Shown: in pieces, positions 51,599 through 60,375 of the stretch
Numbering within the stretch: the stretch's first letter is position 1
Layout of the letters: each line of letters begins with the position of its first letter
From: an uncultured Oscillospiraceae bacterium
GTDB taxonomy: Bacteria; Bacillota; Clostridia; Oscillospirales; Oscillospiraceae
DNA length: 64,000 nucleotides
NCBI GenBank assembly: GCA_910584045.1
Contig: CAJTYO010000002.1
Span: forward strand, 58,003 to 122,002
Direction: 5' to 3'
Position numbers and translations under genes: made by a program
Notes under the pieces: generated by a model
What the model saw: the letters and a program-made list of their open reading frames with translations, nothing else
Told to the model about the DNA's origin: nothing
Databases searched by the model: none

Positions 51599-52258
51599 AT
51601 GGTTAAAATTCTGATCGTGGAAGATGAAAAACCGATAGCTGATTTGCTGGATATGAGCTTGAGCGCCGCGGGTTACGCCTGCGATTGTCTGGACAACGGA
51701 ACCGACGCCGCGGACGCGGTGGAGGGGAAGCGCTATGACCTGATTCTTCTGGATGTGATGCTTCCGGGAATCGACGGTTTTGAGCTGATGGAGTACCTGG
51801 CGCCCCTGGAGATCCCGGTCATCTTCATCACCGCTCGCAGTGCGGTGAAAGACCGGATCAAGGGTCTGCGCCTGGGGGCTGACGACTACATTGTCAAGCC
51901 ATTTGAGATCGCGGAGCTCCTGGCTCGGGTAGAAACCGTTTTGCGCCGCTACCACAAGACCGAGAGCCGCATCGTAGTGGAGGACGTGGCCGTGGATACC
52001 CAGTCCCGGGTGGTCACAAAGGGGGGCGAGGTGATCCCGCTGACCGCCAAGGAGTACAATCTGCTGATGTTGTTTCTGCAAAATAAAAATATCGCCCTTT
52101 TTCGTGAGACAATTTATGAGCGGGTGTGGGAAAATGAGTACATGGGCGACAGCCGCACCGTGGACCTTCACGTCCAGCGCCTCCGAAAAAAGCTGGGTTG
52201 GCAGGAGCGTATTGCTGCCGTATACAAGGTGGGCTATCGTTTGGAGGTCAAGGAATGA
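51599..52258 (+). CDS. OmpR-family response regulator
   Basis: A 219-residue regulator with receiver domain (acidic pair in VEDEKPIAD, phosphoacceptor Asp near 51 in LILLDVMLPG, Lys in YIVKPFEIAELLARV) and a C-terminal winged helix (ITLTAKEYNLL-type start, SRTVDLHVQRLRKKL). It overlaps the kinase gene by four bases and shares an operon with a cell-wall carboxypeptidase, so VanR-like control of the envelope is a reasonable inference. Confidence 0.93.
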   Translation: MVKILIVEDEKPIADLLDMSLSAAGYACDCLDNGTDAADAVEGKRYDLILLDVMLPGIDGFELMEYLAPLEIPVIFITARSAVKDRIKGLRLGADDYIVKPFEIAELLARVETVLRRYHKTESRIVVEDVAVDTQSRVVTKGGEVIPLTAKEYNLLMLFLQNKNIALFRETIYERVWENEYMGDSRTVDLHVQRLRKKLGWQERIAAVYKVGYRLEVKE

Positions 52259-53676
52259 AGTTCGCCTGGAAGGTATCTCTGGCGACGCTGTGCATTCTGC
52301 TCTTATCCACGGGGCTAGGCAGCTATCTGCTGATCTCCCTCTCCTTTCAGTCTGCCCTGGAGCGGGAGATTGACGTGGCCCAGGAGGAGATGCGGATGCT
52401 GCGCATCTCCTATGAGGCGGTATGCGACGCCCGAGGCGTCACCCTGGAAAACATCGGGCAGCGACGGCGGGGACTGGAGCGGACCCTGGAGGAGACCGCC
52501 TATTTCGCGGACCACCAGTTTCGTATCACCACCCCGGCGGGGGGCGCGGTGTATTCTACGCTGCGGGCCTCCGGCGACCGGGAGCTGCTGGATGAGGTGA
52601 GCCAGAGCACGTCCGGCTATGTCCTGCGTCAGGAAGAGGAGACGGGCCGGCGGCTGCTCCACTGCGCCGGTCCGGTGGTGCTTCCGGACGGCATTTTGTA
52701 TATGGAGACTGTCCGGGACGTGAGCCGTCTCTTCGAGGACCGGGAGACCCACTACCAGGTCTATCGCTGGATCATTCTCCTGGTGGTAGGGGTCAGCAGC
52801 GCGGTGATGTTTGCCCTGTCCTACTGGCTGACCACCCCGATTCGGAGTCTGGGGCGAGTGGCCACTCAACTGGCCCAGGGGGACTACAGCCCCCGTGCCC
52901 AGGTCATGGGCGGCGACGAGATCGGCGAGCTGGCCGAGAGCTTCAACCACATGGCCGACGCAGTGGAGAAGAACTTTCAGGAGCTGGAGGAGGCCGCCCG
53001 GCGGCAGGAGGATTTTACCGCCAGCTTTGTCCATGAGCTGAAGACCCCGCTGACCTCGATCATCGGATATGCCGACATGCTCCGCTCCAGAACCCTGGGG
53101 GAGGATATGCGCTTCAAGGCCGCCAGCTATATCTTCTCTGAAGGCAAGCGGCTGGAGAACCTGTCCCTTGCCCTCATGAGCCTGCTGGTGGTGGGCCACA
53201 GTGAGGCGGAAGCCAAGACGGTGAATATGCGCCGGCTGTGCCTGGAGGCCGCCCGCATTAGCCAGCCCGCCATGCAGGCGAAGGGGCTGATTTTGTCTGC
53301 CCGGGCGGAAGAGGGGGTGATTCGCGGGGACGGCGCACTGCTGCAGACGCTGCTGCAAAATCTGCTGGACAACGCCAGAAAGGCCACCGAAAGCGGCGGC
53401 AAGGTAGTGTTGGTGGGCCGGTGTGCGGATGAGGGCTATCAGGTGACGGTGGCGGACCAGGGGCGGGGCATCCCCGCCAAGGAGCTGCACAAGATCACTG
53501 ATCCCTTCTACATGGTGGACAAGTCCCGCTCCCGGGCCGAGGGCGGCGCCGGTCTGGGGCTAGCGCTGTGCAAGCAGATTGCGGAGCTCCACCGAGGGAA
53601 GCTCCGCTTTGAGAGCAAGGAGGGCCGAGGGACCGTGGTCACCGTACAGCTGGGAGGTGTGGCCGATGATGTATAA
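52255..53676 (+). CDS. HAMP/HisKA sensor histidine kinase
   Basis: The ATG at 52255 overlaps the regulator stop and gives 473 residues. Two membrane segments (about 8-30 and 168-190) flank an external sensor domain of about 135 residues. HAMP follows (about 190-243), then HisKA with His near 260 in FVHELKTPLTSIIGYA, then the ATPase domain with LLDNARKA (near 371), DQGRGIPAKE and GGAGLGLALCK. It phosphorylates the OmpR-type partner. The ligand is unknown. Confidence 0.93.
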   Translation: MKFAWKVSLATLCILLLSTGLGSYLLISLSFQSALEREIDVAQEEMRMLRISYEAVCDARGVTLENIGQRRRGLERTLEETAYFADHQFRITTPAGGAVYSTLRASGDRELLDEVSQSTSGYVLRQEEETGRRLLHCAGPVVLPDGILYMETVRDVSRLFEDRETHYQVYRWIILLVVGVSSAVMFALSYWLTTPIRSLGRVATQLAQGDYSPRAQVMGGDEIGELAESFNHMADAVEKNFQELEEAARRQEDFTASFVHELKTPLTSIIGYADMLRSRTLGEDMRFKAASYIFSEGKRLENLSLALMSLLVVGHSEAEAKTVNMRRLCLEAARISQPAMQAKGLILSARAEEGVIRGDGALLQTLLQNLLDNARKATESGGKVVLVGRCADEGYQVTVADQGRGIPAKELHKITDPFYMVDKSRSRAEGGAGLGLALCKQIAELHRGKLRFESKEGRGTVVTVQLGGVADDV

Positions 53677-54562
53677 GGTGGGCGCAGCGCTGGTGGTGGC
53701 GGTGCTGCTGCTGGCGGCGTTTTTCCTGCCAGAGTGGCTGTCCTCCTTACACGACCGGCAGCTGTTGGACAGTCCGGTTATTTTGGAGGATCAGAGGCAG
53801 GAGGGCTTTGCCGAGAGCATGCAGCTGACCGTGGCGGAGAAGCTGGCGCTGCTGCGCAGCGGCACCCTCACCGTCATGCAGTTGGGCCAGGAGGTGGTGG
53901 TAGGTCTTTACAGCAACGCCGCCAACGGTGCGCAGGTGGAGATCACGACCCGCGTCGAGAATAAGACGGTGGAATCGGAAGCCGTTCTCCAGGCATATTC
54001 CGCAGAGCTGGAGGACTATAGCCAGGAGACGGAGGCGCTGTGGGAGGCTCGTCTGACGGCTGCGGAGGCAGAGGTGCGAACCCTCCAGTCCCTGGGCGGC
54101 CTGCCTGAGCTGTGGGACTGGGACGGAGAGCTGGACTATACCGGCTACTGGGAAATGCTGTACATGGCCCCCGACACCCGGATGAGCTTCCGTGTCTATC
54201 GGATTACCCTGTATGGGGAGCCCTATACCCTGGATCTGATGGTGGACGAGCAGTCGGGGCGGATTCTGTCCTTCGAGCTCCAGTGGACCTGGGGAGGTGC
54301 GCCCAACTGGGGGCTTCGGGGCGCGTCCAGTTTCGGCGGCGTGTGGCGCAGCTACTGGGGGATGGATACGGTGAGCAGCGGGTGGTATAACGGCCAGATC
54401 AAGAACATCCTAGAAAATCTGGTGGACAGCGCCCGCAGCGGTGGAGACTACAGCGCCGACGGCCAGATCGCCTTTACCTATGACGGTCAGTCCATCCCCA
54501 TCTCTCTGACCTGCTGGGCTCTGGGCGGCCGGCGGACATACAGTCTCAACTGGAACCGCTGA
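53666..54562 (+). CDS. Unknown membrane-anchored protein in two-component operon
   Basis: I start at the ATG at 53666, eight bases after GGGAGGT and overlapping the kinase gene by 11 bases; this gives 298 residues. One N-terminal membrane segment (about 5-25) precedes an external region with a helical stretch rich in Glu and Ala (about 110-150) and a beta-rich end (FRVYRITLYGEPYTLDLMVD). I recognise no family. Position suggests an accessory protein that senses or modulates the kinase, as YycH/YycI do for WalK, but I see no sequence match to those. Confidence 0.75.
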   Translation: MMYKVGAALVVAVLLLAAFFLPEWLSSLHDRQLLDSPVILEDQRQEGFAESMQLTVAEKLALLRSGTLTVMQLGQEVVVGLYSNAANGAQVEITTRVENKTVESEAVLQAYSAELEDYSQETEALWEARLTAAEAEVRTLQSLGGLPELWDWDGELDYTGYWEMLYMAPDTRMSFRVYRITLYGEPYTLDLMVDEQSGRILSFELQWTWGGAPNWGLRGASSFGGVWRSYWGMDTVSSGWYNGQIKNILENLVDSARSGGDYSADGQIAFTYDGQSIPISLTCWALGGRRTYSLNWNR

Positions 54563-54609
54563 GGGGAGGGTGCTGCACCTACACCCGCGTTAACATGCAA
54601 AGGAGATCG

Positions 54610-55578
54610 TTGTACTACATGAGAAGGACCAGACGCCGCCGGCGCGGCGTGTATATTTCGCCTGTTTTTATATTGCTGTGTGTCTTGGCCGCTGCGTTTT
54701 TGGCGGGGGGACTCCTTTTTCACCGGGCCGGGAGCGGTTCCGCATCCGCGCCCCCCTCTGGCGGGAGCGTGGGAAGCGTTGGAGTGCGGGAGCACGTGGA
54801 GCGCGCAGACTGTGTGCTGACTGAGCTGGGGGTGGAGGCGCTGTATACCGGGGAGCTGATCCTGGTGAACAACTGGACTCTCTATCACTTCCCGGAGGAG
54901 CAGCCCCTGGAATGCGTCTTTGATGGGAAGTCCGCCAGCTATTATGTCCGGGATAAGGAGGTCTACCTGGCCCCCGAGGCACTGGAGGCGCTCAACGCCC
55001 TGATGGACGCCTTCCAGGACCAGGGGGGGAGCAAGACGGTCAATGTAGTAGCGGGTTATCGCACCAAGGATTTTCAACAGCACCTTCTGGACCAAAGCGC
55101 TGAGTTGAACGGCGAGGACCACGCCCAGCGATTCGTGGCCCAGCCGGGCGGCAGCGAGCACCACACGGGGCTGGTGGTGGACTTCTCCCTGCTATTCGAG
55201 GACGGATCCAGTGCGGAGTACGAGGGCATAGGAGAATACGCATGGATCAACCAAAACTGCCAGAACTTTGGTTGGATTGTGCGCTATGACACGGATAAAG
55301 AGCATCTTACCGCTATTGCTGACGAGCCCTGGCACTTCCGCTATGTGGGCGTGCCCCATGCCACGGTCATGGCGGAGAAGGGACTGTGTCTGGAGGAGTA
55401 TATCGACTATCTGAAGCAGTTCCCCTATGATGGTCCGCACCTGACGGTGGACTGCGCGGAGGGGAGCTATGAGATATGGTATTGCGCCGGGACCGCGGCC
55501 TGGCTGCCGGACGATGAGGCCTACACGGTCTCCGGCAACAACGTGGACGGGCTGGTGGTCACGCGGCGGATGGAGTGA
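54610..55578 (+). CDS. VanY-type D-alanyl-D-alanine carboxypeptidase (M15B)
   Basis: The start is uncertain: TTG at 54610 lies just after AAAGGAG, while ATGs at 54595 and 54619 are worse or better spaced alternatives. The product of about 322 residues has a very basic N terminus, one membrane segment (about 17-38) and an external peptidase. Zinc and catalytic motifs are SEHHTGLVVD (near 180) and DEPWHFRYVG (near 238), with VVAGYRTKDFQQ ahead. It should remove the terminal D-Ala from stem peptides. With the two-component genes upstream it forms an envelope-control unit; there is no vanHAX set, so glycopeptide resistance is not implied. Confidence 0.88.
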   Translation: MYYMRRTRRRRRGVYISPVFILLCVLAAAFLAGGLLFHRAGSGSASAPPSGGSVGSVGVREHVERADCVLTELGVEALYTGELILVNNWTLYHFPEEQPLECVFDGKSASYYVRDKEVYLAPEALEALNALMDAFQDQGGSKTVNVVAGYRTKDFQQHLLDQSAELNGEDHAQRFVAQPGGSEHHTGLVVDFSLLFEDGSSAEYEGIGEYAWINQNCQNFGWIVRYDTDKEHLTAIADEPWHFRYVGVPHATVMAEKGLCLEEYIDYLKQFPYDGPHLTVDCAEGSYEIWYCAGTAAWLPDDEAYTVSGNNVDGLVVTRRME

Positions 55579-55612
55579 GATAGAAAAATTGTTTGCTGCT
55601 TCCATGTAAAAT

Positions 55613-55648
55613 GCGGCCCCTGGAGAGAAGATATCTCTCTGGGGCCGC
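55613..55648. terminator. Bidirectional terminator between convergent genes
   Basis: GCGGCCCC plus AGAGA-type pairing matches the complementary CTCTCT-GGGGCCGC; the hairpin lies between the VanY gene and the minus-strand anti-sigma gene. Confidence 0.7.
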
Positions 55649-55663
55649 TGTATTTAACCCGGG

Positions 55664-56527
55664 TTATTCGTAGGCATCCAGGATCGCTTTCATCGTTGCC
55701 AGCGCATTGACGGCGTCCGGGTGGCCGACGGGATCGCTGACCTCCGCGTGGAGGGAGTAGAACACATCATTCCACAAGAAATAAGCAAAATAATCTGTAT
55801 GCTCCAGTTTTACCCCCGTAAGGCCATACCTCCTGGTTCCAGTTGTGGTGACAATGGACACTTTTATGCCGCCGGGGGTCTCATAGTCCTCCAGGTAGGT
55901 TTCTCCTTTGTGCGTTCCCAAACCGAAGCCTGTCTCCCGTCCCGGGTATCCAGGATACTGGAACTGTAGATAGGCGCTCTGTGTGATCCGACACCCCTCG
56001 CCCCGGTATGCGGCGGAAAGCAGGATCAGGAAGGGTACAGCTTCCCCCTCCTCCGGCTCGTAGTTGATAACAAAAGCCCCGCATCCTGCACGTTCTCCTC
56101 TTTTGCCGCAGAGCGGCATCTCTTCCAGTATGGGGTTGTGCATCAGTTCCAGTCCCAGAAAGTCCTCTGCCGCCGCCCAGGAATCGAATTCCCAGCTGCC
56201 GGTAGACTCCTCCATCTCTGCTGCTCGCTGCCGGGCCGCATCCGAGAGGTTTTCCGCCGGGATGGTCCTGTATTCCGCCTGACCGGAGTAGCCGGAGCCG
56301 GAGGAATTCGTCTCGTCCGGGTCCTCCAGCTTAATTTTGATCTGCTCAAGCACACCCGTCGCCAGCGCCGTCCCCGCTAGAACGAGGATCAGCACCGCCG
56401 CGATCAGCGCGGCTCTGGGGACTCTGCGTGTGTGTCTGTGTCCTTCATGTCTCATGTTCATTACCTCCGTCCGCAGCCTGCCGGAGGCGTGAACCTCGTC
56501 AAACAGTTCCAGATATTTATTCTCCAT
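55664..56527 (-). CDS. Probable membrane anti-sigma factor (DUF4367-like)
   Basis: A 287-residue protein with a short cytosolic N terminus (LFDEVHASGRLRTEVMNM), one membrane segment (about 38-60, ALIAAVLILVLAGTALATG) and an external domain of about 225 residues. The gene starts seven bases after the sigma gene stop and has the same orientation, the usual sigma/anti-sigma arrangement. The ending KVSIVTTTGTRRYGLTGVKLEH and EHTDYFAYFLWNDVFYSLHA-type strands resemble DUF4367 domains. There is no zinc-binding HxxxCxxC, so it is not of the ZAS type. Confidence 0.7.
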   Translation of the reverse strand: MENKYLELFDEVHASGRLRTEVMNMRHEGHRHTRRVPRAALIAAVLILVLAGTALATGVLEQIKIKLEDPDETNSSGSGYSGQAEYRTIPAENLSDAARQRAAEMEESTGSWEFDSWAAAEDFLGLELMHNPILEEMPLCGKRGERAGCGAFVINYEPEEGEAVPFLILLSAAYRGEGCRITQSAYLQFQYPGYPGRETGFGLGTHKGETYLEDYETPGGIKVSIVTTTGTRRYGLTGVKLEHTDYFAYFLWNDVFYSLHAEVSDPVGHPDAVNALATMKAILDAYE

Positions 56528-56534
56528 GGTTCGT

Positions 56535-57002
56535 TCATTCCTCCGTCAGCGTTTTTTTCAGTTTCTCTCTGCCACGCGCCAGACGGGTCTGGACGGTGGA
56601 GGGGTTCAAACCCATGATTTCCCCCACCTCATCCACTGCGTACCCCTCGTAGTAGTAGAGATACAGCGGCAAGCGGTACTTCCCCGGCAGGTCCATAACC
56701 GCCTGGTACAGCTCCCGCTTCTCCCTGTCATCGAACACCGGCTCAGGGCAGCGCTCCAGACTGGCCGTCCGTCTGCACCAGGGGCGCATGGCCAGCCGCT
56801 TGCACTCGTTCACCGTCACTCTGACCAGCCAGCGGCGCAGATGGTCCTCACTCTGAAAGTCCGTGTCCGTCCGCCACAGCCGCAGCATGGCGTTTTGGGC
56901 GGCGTCCTCCGCGTCGGCGGGGACCCGAAACCAGTTGAGGGCGATGCGGTAGACCATATCCAGATATGTCTCCGCCGCCGCAGTAAATTCCCTATCTGTC
57001 AT
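56535..57002 (-). CDS. ECF-type RNA polymerase sigma factor
   Basis: I start at the ATG whose first base is 57002, preceded on its strand by GGAGACACTGCCT; an upstream extension of 59 codons is not credible. The 155-residue product has region 2 (about 8-75, AETYLDMVYRIALNWFRVPA and AEDAAQNAMLRLW) and region 4 (about 100-150, YEGYAVDEVGEIMGLNPSTV, then RLARGREKLKK). It forms a pair with the membrane anti-sigma gene behind it. Confidence 0.92.
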   Translation of the reverse strand: MTDREFTAAAETYLDMVYRIALNWFRVPADAEDAAQNAMLRLWRTDTDFQSEDHLRRWLVRVTVNECKRLAMRPWCRRTASLERCPEPVFDDREKRELYQAVMDLPGKYRLPLYLYYYEGYAVDEVGEIMGLNPSTVQTRLARGREKLKKTLTEE

Positions 57003-57331
57003 AGGCAGTGTCTCCTTGGAAACGCGTTTCACCAGTAATACCCGGCAGTAGGAGGAAATATCCCATGGCCAGAGGAAAAATGTTTTATCGGACCGCAGGA
57101 TGCGGCCCAGCGGCGAAGCCGTCGAGAACGTTGTCAATACTTTTTCCTGGAGAGCCGTAGGAGCAGCGGCGTGTATCACCGCGAAAAAATTGTATTATCA
57201 AAAGTCCCTTATCCGTCTAAGTGTTGTTGGGTAAAAACAGTGCACAATTATTGAAATATCTGTATAAACATACGATTAGTATGTCTGCCCTTGCGGTAGT
57301 GAGGGCTGACACGCACATTTCATTTTGTACC
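57003..57331. other. AT-rich intergenic stretch
   Basis: The part nearest the sigma gene probably holds its promoter, though I find no clear boxes. From about 57180 base composition drops sharply to AT-rich. No gene or repeat is recognisable. Confidence 0.4.
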
Positions 57332-57360
57332 TTGAAGTAGGCAAGCAAATATTGTATAAT
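57332..57360 (+). promoter_or_regulatory. Promoter of the 64-residue membrane protein
   Basis: TTGAAG and TATAAT are separated by 17 bases, 35 bases ahead of the start codon. Confidence 0.75.
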
Positions 57361-57395
57361 AGTAAAAACAAACCAAGATTAAGAGGTGATTCCGT

Positions 57396-57590
57396 ATGAA
57401 AAACAACAAGTGGAACCTTATTACATCACTTTTGTACCTATTAGCAAGTAGTTGCTTTGTAATAGCAGCAATTGCTCAAGATGAGACAACTCCCAAACTT
57501 TTATACTGTATAGCGTCTATTTGTTTTTTGACAGGTGGCATAGGGTTCCTTTGTATTTATATTAAAAGCAAGAAGAAACCGAGAGAATAG
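57396..57590 (+). CDS. Small two-helix membrane protein, AT-rich
   Basis: A 64-residue protein with two hydrophobic helices (about 8-27 and 33-55), a short polar turn (QDETTPK) and a basic tail (KSKKKPRE). AAGAGGTGATT precedes the ATG and a good promoter lies upstream, so it is probably expressed. I recognise no family. Its AT-rich codons differ sharply from the surrounding genes, which suggests recent acquisition. Two-helix proteins with basic tails occur among immunity proteins and small transport accessory proteins, but nothing here fixes the role. Confidence 0.65.
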   Translation: MKNNKWNLITSLLYLLASSCFVIAAIAQDETTPKLLYCIASICFLTGGIGFLCIYIKSKKKPRE

Positions 57591-57751
57591 AAGTAATACC
57601 AAACTGAAAGGTAAATCAATATGGTCAAAGGCAGGGGGGATTGTGAAAATCAGTCGCCCTGCATTTTATACACTTAGCGCTAAAACAGTATGAATATACA
57701 CCATTTTGAATGAAAAGCAGTAGCAACATGAGGTTAATAAGGGATTATCAA

Positions 57752-57789
57752 AAAACCGCGCCCCTGTTACGTAACAGGGGCACGGTTTT
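57752..57789. terminator. Bidirectional terminator
   Basis: A near-perfect 19-bp palindrome centred on GTTACGTAAC, with flanking AAAA and TTTT on opposite sides, can end transcripts from both directions. It lies nine bases past the stop of the 42-residue minus-strand ORF. Confidence 0.85.
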
Positions 57790-57797
57790 CGGCACGC

Positions 57798-57926
57798 TCA
57801 GCGCCGCTCCCGCTTTCTGGCCAAGGCGATGCTGGCCAGTACCAGATTCTCCACCGCCATTCCAGCGGTGACCACGATGGACGCGGCCAGGATGATCATG
57901 GAAATAACTCGCGCTTTTCTCAGCAT
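57798..57926 (-). CDS. 42-residue membrane protein downstream of recA
   Basis: This short frame has AAAAGGAGG nine bases before its ATG (first base 57926). It encodes a basic start (MLRKAR), one hydrophobic helix (about 7-36, ISMIILAASIVVTAGMAV and onward) and a basic end (RKRERR). It begins 47 bases after the recA stop on the same strand and ends just before a strong terminator, so it is likely the last gene of the recA transcript. No family is recognised. Confidence 0.65.
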   Translation of the reverse strand: MLRKARVISMIILAASIVVTAGMAVENLVLASIALARKRERR

Positions 57927-57973
57927 GGGTGGGTTCCTCCTTTTCATAGTCGTGAATGGGGGTGTGGATATGA

Positions 57974-59086
57974 TCAGACGTCCTCGTCGTCGAAATCCTC
58001 GGCTGATACGTCGATGGCCCTGCCCGCGGCCTTGGCGGCGGCCTGAGACTGGGTGCTCATGAGCTTGAAGAAGTCCCGGCGAATAGCGGCCTCCAGGTTA
58101 TCGGCTACCTCCGGATTGTCCTTGAGATACTGTTTGGCGGCATCCCGGCCCTGTCCCAGGCGGGTTTCCCCCATGGAGAACCAGGACCCGGACTTCTGTA
58201 CCAGATCCAGCTTCACTGCCAGGTCCAGCAGCTCTCCCAGCCGGGAGATTCCCTCTCCGTACATGATGTCAAACTCCGCCTCCCTGAACGGAGGAGCCAT
58301 TTTATTTTTAACCACCTTGGCCCGGGTGCGGTTGCCGATGATCTCGCCGTTGGCCTTCAGACCTTCTACCCGCCTTACGTCGATGCGGACGGAAGCGTAG
58401 AACTTCAGAGCCCGGCCGCCGGTGGTGACCTCCGGGTTGCCGTACATGACTCCCACCTTTTCGCGCAGCTGATTGATGAACACGACCACGCAGTTGGTTT
58501 TGTTAATGGCTCCGGCCAGCTTCCGCAGGGCTTGGCTCATGAGACGGGCATGGAGGCCCACGAAGCTGTCGCCCATCTCGCCCTCGATTTCCGCCCGGGG
58601 CACCAGGGCGGCCACCGAGTCCACCACCACAATGTCCAGCGCGCCGGAGCGCACCAGCGCCTCGGTGATCTCCAGGGCCTGCTCGCCGGTGTCCGGCTGG
58701 GAGATGAGCATATCGTCAATGTTGACCCCCAGAGCCCGGGCGTAGGTGGGGTCCAGGGCGTGCTCCGCGTCCACGAAGGCCACCTCTCCCCCGGCCTTCT
58801 GGGCCTGGGCCACAATATGGAGGGCAAGGGTGGTCTTACCGGAGGACTCGGGGCCGTAAATCTCGACAATGCGTCCCTTGGGCACGCCGCCGATGCCCAG
58901 CGCCAGGTCCAGGGCCAGAGAGCCGGTGGGAATGACCGCCACATTCAGGTTGGTCTGGTCCCCCAGGCGCATGATCGAGCCCTTGCCGTACATCTTCTCG
59001 ATGTTTTTCATAGCAGTTTGAATGGCTTCCTTTTTATCATTGGCTACTGTGGCGGTTTTAGTTGTTTTCTTCTCCTTTTCGGCCAT
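57974..59086 (-). CDS. recA: Recombinase RecA
   Basis: A 370-residue RecA with all family landmarks: KKEAIQTAMKNIEKMYGKGS opening, Walker A GPESSGKTT near residues 73-81, DAEHALDPTYA, Walker B VVVDSVAALVPRAE near 147, the loop 2 segment NPEVTTGGRALKFYASVR, and an acidic tail (EDFDDEDV). It binds single-stranded DNA, performs strand exchange and triggers LexA self-cleavage in the SOS response. No SOS box was identified by eye in the short upstream gap. Confidence 0.99.
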   Translation of the reverse strand: MAEKEKKTTKTATVANDKKEAIQTAMKNIEKMYGKGSIMRLGDQTNLNVAVIPTGSLALDLALGIGGVPKGRIVEIYGPESSGKTTLALHIVAQAQKAGGEVAFVDAEHALDPTYARALGVNIDDMLISQPDTGEQALEITEALVRSGALDIVVVDSVAALVPRAEIEGEMGDSFVGLHARLMSQALRKLAGAINKTNCVVVFINQLREKVGVMYGNPEVTTGGRALKFYASVRIDVRRVEGLKANGEIIGNRTRAKVVKNKMAPPFREAEFDIMYGEGISRLGELLDLAVKLDLVQKSGSWFSMGETRLGQGRDAAKQYLKDNPEVADNLEAAIRRDFFKLMSTQSQAAAKAAGRAIDVSAEDFDDEDV

Positions 59087-59119
59087 GGTCTGTCTCCTCT
59101 TATGTTAAAAAATTTTATT

Positions 59120-59929
59120 TCATAGCGTTTGCGGAAGAATCTTTTCCAGCTCGTCCGTGATAGTCGCGATATCCTCCCGGACTCTGTTGTCTCCGGCGAA
59201 GAGGTCTGCGAACAGCCGCTCCAGATTCTCCTCGAACCGCTCCGGTAGAAGGCTGCACCGCTCCCGGCACAACTGGACAAGGCGCTTTTCTCCCGGGTGG
59301 GTCTGTCTGTTGAGGGCAAAGAGTATGTCGAAGTAGCTCTCCAAAAACGCCGCCGTTCGGTGGCTGACGCTGACCAGGTCCCCCCGGCCCGCCGCCTTGG
59401 CGATTTGCCCTGCGTAAGAGGGGAGAGAGCCCCATAGCAGCCTCCGGTTCCGCTCAATGATCCGTTTCCGCAGCAGCGGAGGATAGGGCACGTTAAACCG
59501 CGCCTTTGCCGCCGTCAGCCGCCCGTCCCGGTCATGGAGAATCAGGCACGTCTGTAGGTTGTGCCACATGCAGGTGGTATACCCGTTCCGGCTCTGACAG
59601 TCCTCCACCACCGAGGCCACATCCCGGACAAAGCCGTCCAGATCCCGGTACAGGATATCAATATCCACGCCGTTTTGCAGTGTGCAGTTGTCCTCGTACT
59701 CCCAGAAACAGTTACCGATCTCCATAGCGGAGCAGTATCTGCCCAGCAGCTCCCGCCGGAGTGCCTCGTCCACCGGCGCGGTGCAGTAGAGGTATACGTC
59801 ATAGTCCGACTTCTCGTCCCAAACCGCCCCTGCCCGGGAGCCGCCCAGGGCAATGGCCTCCACCTCCGGCAGCGCGGCCAAAGCGTCAAGCAGAGCCCCT
59901 GCCAGGGCGTCAGGATTGTTGTCAGCCAT
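59120..59929 (-). CDS. Nucleotidyltransferase-fold protein
   Basis: A 269-residue protein. The N-terminal third has the minimal nucleotidyltransferase motif GGSRAGAVWDEKSDYDVYLY (near residues 29-48) and the third acidic residue in GVDIDILYRD (near 91). The rest is helical with HRTAAFLESYFDILFALNRQ. The layout resembles DUF4037-type and antibiotic-nucleotidyltransferase-like proteins; no substrate can be named. It starts after GGAGG and lies directly upstream of recA on the same strand. Confidence 0.8.
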   Translation of the reverse strand: MADNNPDALAGALLDALAALPEVEAIALGGSRAGAVWDEKSDYDVYLYCTAPVDEALRRELLGRYCSAMEIGNCFWEYEDNCTLQNGVDIDILYRDLDGFVRDVASVVEDCQSRNGYTTCMWHNLQTCLILHDRDGRLTAAKARFNVPYPPLLRKRIIERNRRLLWGSLPSYAGQIAKAAGRGDLVSVSHRTAAFLESYFDILFALNRQTHPGEKRLVQLCRERCSLLPERFEENLERLFADLFAGDNRVREDIATITDELEKILPQTL

Positions 59930-59955
59930 AATCTTTGCCTCCTTCTCCAGCGGGG

Positions 59956-60375
59956 TCAGAATTCTAAATCATAGCGCGTCCCGTGGACATACAGTGTGCC
60001 GTTTTCCAGTTTGACACACAGCAGGACAGTGTTCTCATCCTGTAGGTCCACATGCCCATTGTTCAGCCACGACGCGAAGGCATCCTTCAGCCTATCCGCA
60101 ATCCGGCGGTTTTCCTCTTTTTCGATGTATCCCAGGTTGACGCCCTTGCCGTAGGCGGTAAACCATTCGCCCGCGATGGCGGCGGCGGGGTTCTGGGCCA
60201 GCTGCCGCATTTTATTGGACAGGGCGTGGGTGATGACGTAAAACGCGCCGTCCTCATAACAGGCGTTGACGGTTCGGACGTAGGGTTTCCCGTTGCTTTC
60301 CGTTGCCAGGGCGATGAGGGTATCTCTGCCGAAACGCTCCGTCAGGATTTTTTTCACTTCGTCATTCAGCTTCAT
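59956..60375 (-). CDS. Pyridoxamine 5'-phosphate oxidase-fold flavin-binding protein
   Basis: The ATG at 60375 follows GGAGG and gives 139 residues; the gene overlaps the upstream acetyltransferase by 14 bases. The split-barrel pattern is clear: TLIALATESNGKPYVRTVNA, FYVITHALSNKMRQLAQNP, AAIAGEWFTAYGKG. Such proteins bind FMN or a related cofactor and often act as small reductases; the role is unknown. A shared name with vitamin B6 synthesis should not be read as function. Confidence 0.85.
   Translation of the reverse strand: MKLNDEVKKILTERFGRDTLIALATESNGKPYVRTVNACYEDGAFYVITHALSNKMRQLAQNPAAAIAGEWFTAYGKGVNLGYIEKEENRRIADRLKDAFASWLNNGHVDLQDENTVLLCVKLENGTLYVHGTRYDLEF

Noticed and set aside
54595..55578. 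Glycopeptide resistance cluster
   Set aside because: Only a VanY-type peptidase with a regulator and kinase is present; there is no D-Ala-D-Lac ligase, dehydrogenase or VanX.
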